The notes beneath the pieces were generated by a model. That model was not told the DNA's origin. It did no database searches and worked only from the letters and a program-made list of their open reading frames with translations. A stretch of 64,000 bases of DNA from the NCBI RefSeq assembly GCF_014650775.1, contig NZ_BMVP01000002.1, positions 186,001 through 250,000 of the forward strand, given 5' to 3'. The stretch comes from Streptomyces cirratus (GTDB lineage Bacteria; Actinomycetota; Actinomycetes; Streptomycetales; Streptomycetaceae). The translations under genes and the position numbers were made by a program. This document shows positions 57,847 to 64,000 of the stretch, one piece after another. Numbering within the stretch: the stretch's first letter is position 1; the number at the start of each line of letters is the position of its first letter.

Positions 57847-59973
57847 ATGGCTACCACTTCGCTTGACCTGGCCAAGGTCCGCAACATCGGGATCATGGCC
57901 CACATCGACGCGGGCAAGACGACCACCACCGAGCGCATCCTGTTCTACACCGGTGTGTCGTACAAGATCGGTGAGGTCCACGACGGCGCTGCCACGATGG
58001 ACTGGATGGAGCAGGAGCAGGAGCGTGGTATCACCATCACGTCCGCCGCGACGACCTGCCACTGGCCTCTTGACGAGGTCGACCACACCATCAACATCAT
58101 CGACACCCCGGGTCACGTCGACTTCACCGTAGAGGTGGAGCGTTCGCTCCGCGTCCTCGACGGTGCCGTCACCGTCTTCGACGGTGTCGCCGGTGTGGAG
58201 CCGCAGTCCGAGACGGTCTGGCGTCAGGCCGACCGTTACGGCGTGCCGCGCATCTGCTTCGTCAACAAGCTGGACCGTACCGGCGCCGAGTTCCACCGCT
58301 GCGTGGACATGATCGTGGACCGCCTCGGCGCGACCCCGATCGTCATGCAGCTGCCCATCGGCTCCGAGATGGACTTCCAGGGCGTTGTCGACCTGGTCCG
58401 CATGAAGGCTCTTGTGTGGTCCGCCGAGGCCTCCAAGGGCGAGATGTACGACGTCGTCGACATCCCCGCCTCGCACACCGAGGCCGCCGAGGAATGGCGC
58501 GCCAAGCTGGTCGAGACGGTCGCCGAGAACGACGAGCAGATGATGGAACTGTTCCTGGAGGGCACCGAGCCCACCGAGGAGCAGCTCTACGCCGCCGTCC
58601 GTCGTATCACCATCGCGTCCGGCAAGGGCGGCGACACCACCGTCACCCCCGTGTTCTGCGGCACCGCGTTCAAGAACAAGGGCGTCCAGCCCCTGCTCGA
58701 CGCCGTCGTGCGCTACCTTCCCTCCCCCCTGGACGTCGAGGCCATCGAAGGCCACGACGTCAAGGACGCGGAGGTCGTCGTCAAGCGCAAGCCGGCCGAC
58801 TCCGAGCCGCTGTCGGCCCTCGCGTTCAAGATCGCGAGCGACCCGCACCTCGGCAAGCTCACCTTCGTCCGGATCTACTCCGGTCGCCTGGAGGCCGGCA
58901 CCGCGGTGCTGAACTCCGTCAAGGGCAAGAAGGAGCGCATCGGCAAGATCTACCGCATGCACGCGAACAAGCGTGAGGAGATCGAGTCGGTGGGCGCCGG
59001 TGACATCGTCGCCGTCATGGGCCTCAAGCAGACCACCACCGGTGAGACGCTGTGCGACGAGAAGGCCCCGGTCATCCTGGAGTCCATGGACTTCCCGGCC
59101 CCGGTCATCCAGGTCGCCATCGAGCCCAAGTCCAAGGGTGACCAGGAGAAGCTGGGTGTTGCCATCCAGCGTCTCGCGGAGGAGGACCCCTCCTTCCAGG
59201 TTCACTCGGACGAGGAGACCGGCCAGACCATCATCGGTGGTATGGGCGAGCTCCACCTCGACATCCTCGTCGACCGCATGCGTCGCGAGTTCAAGGTCGA
59301 GGCGAACGTCGGCAAGCCGCAGGTGGCCTACCGCGAGACGATCCGCAAGTCCGTCGAGCGTCACGACTACACCCACAAGAAGCAGACCGGTGGTACCGGT
59401 CAGTTCGCGAAGGTGCAGATCGCGATCGAGCCCATCGAGGGCGGCGAGGCGGCTTACGAGTTCGTCAACAAGGTCACCGGTGGACGTATCCCGCGTGAGT
59501 ACATCCCGTCGGTGGACGCCGGTGCCCAGGAAGCCATGAAGTTCGGCATCCTCGCCGGCTACGAGATGACTGGCGTCCGCGTCATTCTTCTCGACGGTGG
59601 TTACCACGAGGTCGACTCCTCCGAACTCGCGTTCAAGATCGCCGGTTCGCAGGCCTTCAAGGAGGCCGCGCGCAAGGCTTCTCCCGTGCTCCTTGAGCCG
59701 ATGATGGCCGTTGAGGTCACCACGCCCGAGGACTACATGGGTGAGGTCATCGGCGACATCAACTCTCGTCGTGGCCAGATCCAGGCCATGGACGAGCGTC
59801 ACGGTGCTCGCATCGTGAAGGGCCTCGTGCCGCTTTCGGAGATGTTCGGCTACGTCGGAGACCTCCGCAGCAAGACCTCGGGTCGCGCCAGCTACTCGAT
59901 GCAGTTCGACTCCTACGCCGAGGTTCCCCGGAACGTCGCTGAGGAGATCATCGCGAAGGCCAAGGGCGAGTAA
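57847..59973 (+). CDS. fusA: Elongation factor G
   Basis: A 708-residue translocation GTPase. G-domain motifs: [19 protein letters not shown] (P-loop), [12 protein letters not shown] (switch I), DTPGHVDFT and [10 protein letters not shown]. Domains II-V follow with [19 protein letters not shown] and [13 protein letters not shown]. The start is ATG with AGAAGACCGAAG upstream. Third gene of the str operon. Confidence 0.98.
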   Translation: MATTSLDLAKVRNIGIMAHIDAGKTTTTERILFYTGVSYKIGEVHDGAATMDWMEQEQERGITITSAATTCHWPLDEVDHTINIIDTPGHVDFTVEVERSLRVLDGAVTVFDGVAGVEPQSETVWRQADRYGVPRICFVNKLDRTGAEFHRCVDMIVDRLGATPIVMQLPIGSEMDFQGVVDLVRMKALVWSAEASKGEMYDVVDIPASHTEAAEEWRAKLVETVAENDEQMMELFLEGTEPTEEQLYAAVRRITIASGKGGDTTVTPVFCGTAFKNKGVQPLLDAVVRYLPSPLDVEAIEGHDVKDAEVVVKRKPADSEPLSALAFKIASDPHLGKLTFVRIYSGRLEAGTAVLNSVKGKKERIGKIYRMHANKREEIESVGAGDIVAVMGLKQTTTGETLCDEKAPVILESMDFPAPVIQVAIEPKSKGDQEKLGVAIQRLAEEDPSFQVHSDEETGQTIIGGMGELHLDILVDRMRREFKVEANVGKPQVAYRETIRKSVERHDYTHKKQTGGTGQFAKVQIAIEPIEGGEAAYEFVNKVTGGRIPREYIPSVDAGAQEAMKFGILAGYEMTGVRVILLDGGYHEVDSSELAFKIAGSQAFKEAARKASPVLLEPMMAVEVTTPEDYMGEVIGDINSRRGQIQAMDERHGARIVKGLVPLSEMFGYVGDLRSKTSGRASYSMQFDSYAEVPRNVAEEIIAKAKGE

Positions 59974-60015
59974 CTCTTCGGAGTACACGCTTTAGGCTTG
60001 TCACCGGTACCTCTG

Positions 60016-60046
60016 GGGCAACAGGAGCAACCCGCTCCTGTTGCCC
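60016..60046 (+). terminator. Hairpin between fusA and tuf
   Basis: A perfect 12-bp stem GGGCAACAGGAG/CTCCTGTTGCCC with a 7-nt loop, no T-tract, in the 152-bp fusA-tuf gap. It may partly terminate the str operon or mark an mRNA processing point. Confidence 0.55.
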
Positions 60047-60125
60047 GGGGGGACTGGCATCCCAGCAAAGATCACCTGGCGCCGATCTGTAAGGCGTACC
60101 AGAACCACTCTCCAGGAGGACCCCC

Positions 60126-61319
<1,194 letters not shown>

Positions 61320-61368
61320 TTCGTGTTCTGACCTGGTAGCTCGCGCGAGCGGGCACCACGTTTGACAG

Positions 61369-61413
61369 AAGGGCCCCTTGCCCACCGCCTCGGCGGTGGG
61401 GGAGGGGCCTTTT
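61369..61413 (+). terminator. Terminator after tuf
   Basis: A long stem (61369-61389 with 61392-61412, a few mismatches) over a 2-nt loop, followed by TTTT. Confidence 0.88.
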
Positions 61414-61487
61414 GTCGTTGCCCGCGGGGCGTTGCCGGCTGCTGTGCGGGGCCCGGCCGGGTGCGTACGCGGCGCCCGCTCCGGTGT

Positions 61488-62444
61488 CTACGCGGCGCCC
61501 GCCTCCGCGCGGCACTCCCCGCACAGGCCCGGCTCCCGGGACCGGAAGGCGAGGCCGCAGGTCTCGTCCTCGCAGGTCTGGAAGGGGTCCGGCGGTACGT
61601 GGGCGGCCGGGCGGGGTAGGTGTGCCAGGGTCGGCGGCAACTGGGCGGTGAGCCGGTACGCCACCAGTCCGGCCGGGTTGCGGGGCTGCGGCGGCAGGTT
61701 GGCCGTGAGGGCGGCGGTGATGCCGCCGGGGCGGGCGCCGCGCTCCAGCCAGGCCTCGACGGCGGGGGCGAGGCACTCGATGTCCTGCCGGCCGAGCAGG
61801 AGACGGGAGTCGAGGCGGCGCAGGTCCGTCAGGACGGTGACGGCCGCCTCGTGTCGCCAGGGGTTGTCGGGGTTCCGGGGCCGGGGGAGGGACCCGCCGG
61901 GAGTCCGTGGGGTGGCGGGCGGCTGCGGGGCGACGGCCTCCGGCGAGACGGCGGCCGGGGTGGTCGCGGGAGGGGCTTCCGCGGCGGGGTGCGCGGCGCG
62001 GCTCGGGGCGGGGCTCGGGTGCGGGTCCGGGCCGGGGTGCGGGCTGGCGCGCGGGTCGGGGTGCGGGTCGCTCTCCACGCACCCGGGGCGGTTGTAGGAC
62101 ACGGTGCGGGTGATCACCTGCCCGCCGGGCAGCCGTACGCGGGTCCGGGCGAGGTACCCGTGCACCTCCAGCTCGCGCAGCGCGCGGGCGATCCGGTGCT
62201 CGCTCTCGGGGAAGCGGGCGGCGAGGTCCTTGATGCCGATGCGGGCGCCGGCCGGCAGCGACTGGATGTGGAGCGCCAGGCCGATCGCGACGAGGGACAG
62301 CTCGGCGTGCTGGGCGAGGTGGTTGCCGACCACGGTGAAGCGGCGGGTGTGCCGCACGTTGACGTGGATGACACCTGATCGGGGGGCATCGCCGCGATTG
62401 CGCCCGGAGGCGAGCACGACGGGGTTAGGCTTCTGGGTATCCAT
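61488..62444 (-). CDS. Winged-helix protein with Pro/His-rich linker and C-terminal zinc ribbon
   Basis: A 318-residue DNA-binding-type protein of unknown role. Residues about 25-125 include RRFTVVGNHLAQHAELSLVA and a winged helix, IGIKDLAARFPESEHRIARA then LRELEVHGYLARTRVRL. A central linker (about 135-200) is Pro/His/Asp-rich with PHPGPDPHPSP iterations. A helical segment (TVLTDLRRLDSRLLLGRQDI) and a Cys4 ribbon (CEDETCGLAF ... CGEC) end the protein. The ATG at 62444 is taken; the frame runs on to 62585 without a better start. A site-specific regulator or an accessory-element protein are both possible. Confidence 0.72.
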   Translation of the reverse strand: MDTQKPNPVVLASGRNRGDAPRSGVIHVNVRHTRRFTVVGNHLAQHAELSLVAIGLALHIQSLPAGARIGIKDLAARFPESEHRIARALRELEVHGYLARTRVRLPGGQVITRTVSYNRPGCVESDPHPDPRASPHPGPDPHPSPAPSRAAHPAAEAPPATTPAAVSPEAVAPQPPATPRTPGGSLPRPRNPDNPWRHEAAVTVLTDLRRLDSRLLLGRQDIECLAPAVEAWLERGARPGGITAALTANLPPQPRNPAGLVAYRLTAQLPPTLAHLPRPAAHVPPDPFQTCEDETCGLAFRSREPGLCGECRAEAGAA

Positions 62445-62773
62445 CGGGAAGGTGTTCGCTTCCTGGCTGGCCAGGCCCCCGCCGGGATTGCGAGTCCCGT
62501 CGGGGGCCGACGTATGTCTGGAGTTGTCGCGCCGAGCATATGCCCGGCGGCCCCCTCGAAAGCCAGCCAGGTTGTCCCGATTCACCCATCCGAGCGACGC
62601 CCCCCGGGCGGGAGGCTGGAGGGGTCTGGCGAGGTTCTTTCGCTTCCCGAGTACTTACCCCATAGCGCTAACCCCACCACCCCCCGGCCCCCCGCATCGC
62701 GGCCCCTGCGACGCGGTGGCGCCGGTTGCTGAGCGTAAGGCGCTTACGAAGACGGAAGAAGGCGAAGATGCGC
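62445..62773. other. Intergenic region with short palindrome
   Basis: About 330 bp with no supported gene. A palindrome CGTAAG-GCG-CTTACG (about 62734-62748) lies 25 bp beyond the immunity gene stop and may act as its terminator. Confidence 0.45.
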
Positions 62774-63187
62774 CTACCGTCCACGCTTTGCACGCAGAAA
62801 CGTGTTCACGTCGTCCTGGATGTAAGAAGAAATCTCTCCCAGAGACGAGAGAACGTGTTCCACCTCTCGCACCAGTTCAGGATGTGCTGCCCAGGTCGCC
62901 GGGGCGCGTGTCAGTACTGCGGACAAGAGGTCATCGTCGTAGAAGCCGCCCGCCGCCTGATGGGGGGCTGTCTCTGCCAAGAGGTTCAACGAAAGTGGCA
63001 GTAGCCACGGGATTCCGACGTCCTGACCGATCAGTCGGGCCAGCTCGGTGGCGTTCAAGGTGCCAATCGGCCGGCGGCGCAGCGCATGCACAGCCTTGAC
63101 CAGTCCCGTGGCGCTGGGGGGTGGATCACCCCAGATTTGTCCGTCCAACTGCTCCAGTGACCGGCTGAGATCGGGTCGATCACTCAT
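62774..63187 (-). CDS. Contact-dependent inhibition immunity protein (CdiI-like)
   Basis: A 137-residue acidic cytoplasmic protein. It resembles the CdiI immunity family in the order SRSLEQLDGQIWGDPPPSAT, LRRRPIGTLNATELARLIGQ and GIPWLLPLSLNLLAE, then FYDDDLLSAVLTR. It would bind and neutralise the toxin encoded 19 bp upstream. The ATG at 63187 is in an AT-rich stretch with a weak GGGG ribosome-binding site; the longer frame to 63292 overlaps the toxin gene in another frame. Lower GC around the start suggests recent acquisition with its toxin. Confidence 0.8.
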   Translation of the reverse strand: MSDRPDLSRSLEQLDGQIWGDPPPSATGLVKAVHALRRRPIGTLNATELARLIGQDVGIPWLLPLSLNLLAETAPHQAAGGFYDDDLLSAVLTRAPATWAAHPELVREVEHVLSSLGEISSYIQDDVNTFLRAKRGR

Positions 63188-63206
63188 TTTTTGCGTGCCC
63201 CATTCA

Positions 63207-64000
63207 TTATCTGTGCCCGATGGAATGAAGAAACCCATTGAGTCTGTCGAGTGTCTCGATGGTTTCCTTCCTTTTTGCGACCAGTACTTCAAGCCCGCGG
63301 TCTGTCAGTGTGTCCGGAAGATTTTGGATCTCTCTTTCGAGAGTCCTCCGGACGTTGTCCAGTCCGTTTCTGGCATTCTTCAAATCTGCGATGTGGTCGA
63401 ACGGCGTCCCGTCTGCCTTTCGTGCCACCACTTCGCCGTTGGCTTCACGTCGTGCCGCGTCGTAGTGATTGTGATTCGGCTGAGAATTGATGTCGCCGAC
63501 GGGATCTGCCTTGATGTTCTCCAGTTTTTGGATCGCGCGCTGGGCATCATTGCTCAGTCCCAGTTTGGGACAGCCGTCCGGAGCCAGGCCCAGGGGGTCG
63601 GACCAGGTGTGGGGGTTGTGGACGTAGGTCGCCGGGTTGGGGGCCGGGGAGAGGCCCAGGGGGTCCGGGGTGAGGTAGCGGGCGGTTTCGGGGTCGTAGG
63701 TGCGGAAGAGGTTGTGGTGGAAGCCGGACTCGGGGTCGTAGTACTGGCCCGGGAAACGGAGCGGGGTGTAGGCCGTCGCGTCGCGGTTCCAGGTGGTGGT
63801 GCCCCACAGGGTGGTGCGGGTGCGCCAGGCCGGGGTGCCGTCCTCGGTGAGGAGCTCGGTCGGGGTGCCGACGAGGTCGGTGACGATGGCGAAGAAGCGG
63901 TCGTCCACCGTGGCGTCGTCGATGTGCTCGGACTGCGTCAGCGGGTGCAGGCCCTGGTGGGTCCAGGTGAGGGTGACCGGGCCGGTGGTCTGTTCGCAGA
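63207..64000 (-). CDS. Rhs-repeat polymorphic toxin, C-terminal part (5' end outside window)
   Basis: The frame is open to the window edge, so only ~264 C-terminal residues of a large cell-surface or secreted Rhs protein are seen. The Rhs core region is clear: FFAIVTDLVGTPTELLTEDG, YTPLRFPGQYYDPESGFHHN, YDPETARYLTPDPLGLSP and the core end WSDPLGLAPDG (near 63575). After it comes a variable ~120-residue toxin domain with NHNHYDAARREANGEVVARK, DGTPFDHIADLKNARNGLDN and a helical end. This resembles what I recall as polymorphic toxin type 28; activity unproven. The immunity gene follows 19 bp downstream. Confidence 0.88.
   Translation of the reverse strand, partial: CEQTTGPVTLTWTHQGLHPLTQSEHIDDATVDDRFFAIVTDLVGTPTELLTEDGTPAWRTRTTLWGTTTWNRDATAYTPLRFPGQYYDPESGFHHNLFRTYDPETARYLTPDPLGLSPAPNPATYVHNPHTWSDPLGLAPDGCPKLGLSNDAQRAIQKLENIKADPVGDINSQPNHNHYDAARREANGEVVARKADGTPFDHIADLKNARNGLDNVRRTLEREIQNLPDTLTDRGLEVLVAKRKETIETLDRLNGFLHSIGHR

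Noticed and set aside
57310..59988. An 892-codon minus-strand frame opposite rpsG/fusA
   Set aside because: Antisense shadow of two certain genes.

Overview
The window is a very GC-rich actinobacterial chromosome segment that I read as Streptomyces. Support comes from the strong third-position GC bias, GTG and TTG starts, 4-nt stop/start overlaps, long perfect terminator hairpins, and gene order. The order (polyprenyl synthase, kor, second nuo cluster, htpX, yajQ, tRNAs, rpmG, hadAB-like, murB, add, aspC, tRNA-Trp, secE, nusG, rplKA, rplJL, rpoBC, rpsLG, fusA, tuf) is the one I remember from the S. coelicolor core chromosome. The rpmG-hadAB ... tRNA-Trp-secE-nusG-rplKA part also recalls Mycobacterium tuberculosis. 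It is mostly core chromosome, with accessory material concentrated at the right edge.

Layout. 1-7.1 kb: the end of a polyprenyl diphosphate synthase, an exported LolA-like protein, a ribbon-helix-helix/toxin-like pair, a secreted M28 aminopeptidase with a P-domain, a RarD-type exporter, and a divergent quinone-reductase-like/HxlR regulator pair. 7.1-14 kb (minus strand): the two subunits of a 2-oxoacid:ferredoxin oxidoreductase, one LuxR-type response regulator, and two paralogous DesK-type kinases separated by a repeat array. 14.2-24 kb: a tightly overlapping nuoABCHIJKLMN operon lacking nuoD, E, F and G. 24.2-32 kb: htpX-yccF, a SulP transporter, yajQ, a tRNA-Tyr locus reduced to a 45-nt relic, small envelope and hypothetical genes, and a degenerate-looking amidohydrolase.

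32.2-40.7 kb: tRNA-Thr and tRNA-Met, rpmG, a HadA/HadB-like dehydratase pair, a non-coding stretch with a 156-bp inverted-repeat element, a TetR regulator and MFS exporter sharing one operator motif, murB, adenosine deaminase, aspartate aminotransferase and tRNA-Trp. 40.8-61.4 kb: the transcription/translation superoperons secE-nusG, rplK-rplA, rplJ-rplL behind an L10 leader, rpoB-rpoC, and rpsL-rpsG-fusA-tuf. A lipoprotein gene and a YfhO-type membrane protein gene are interspersed. 61.5-64 kb: a winged-helix/zinc-ribbon protein, then the 3' end of an Rhs polymorphic toxin gene with its immunity gene; this cassette looks AT-richer than the rest.

Points of most interest: the truncated tRNA-Tyr, the D/E/F/G-less complex I operon with a duplicated NuoC tail and a nearby ferredoxin-reducing enzyme, the Rhs toxin/immunity cassette, the shared TetR operator, and several hairpins in unexpected places (between rpoB and rpoC, secE and nusG, fusA and tuf). 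Family assignments rest on motifs read by eye; no database search was run.
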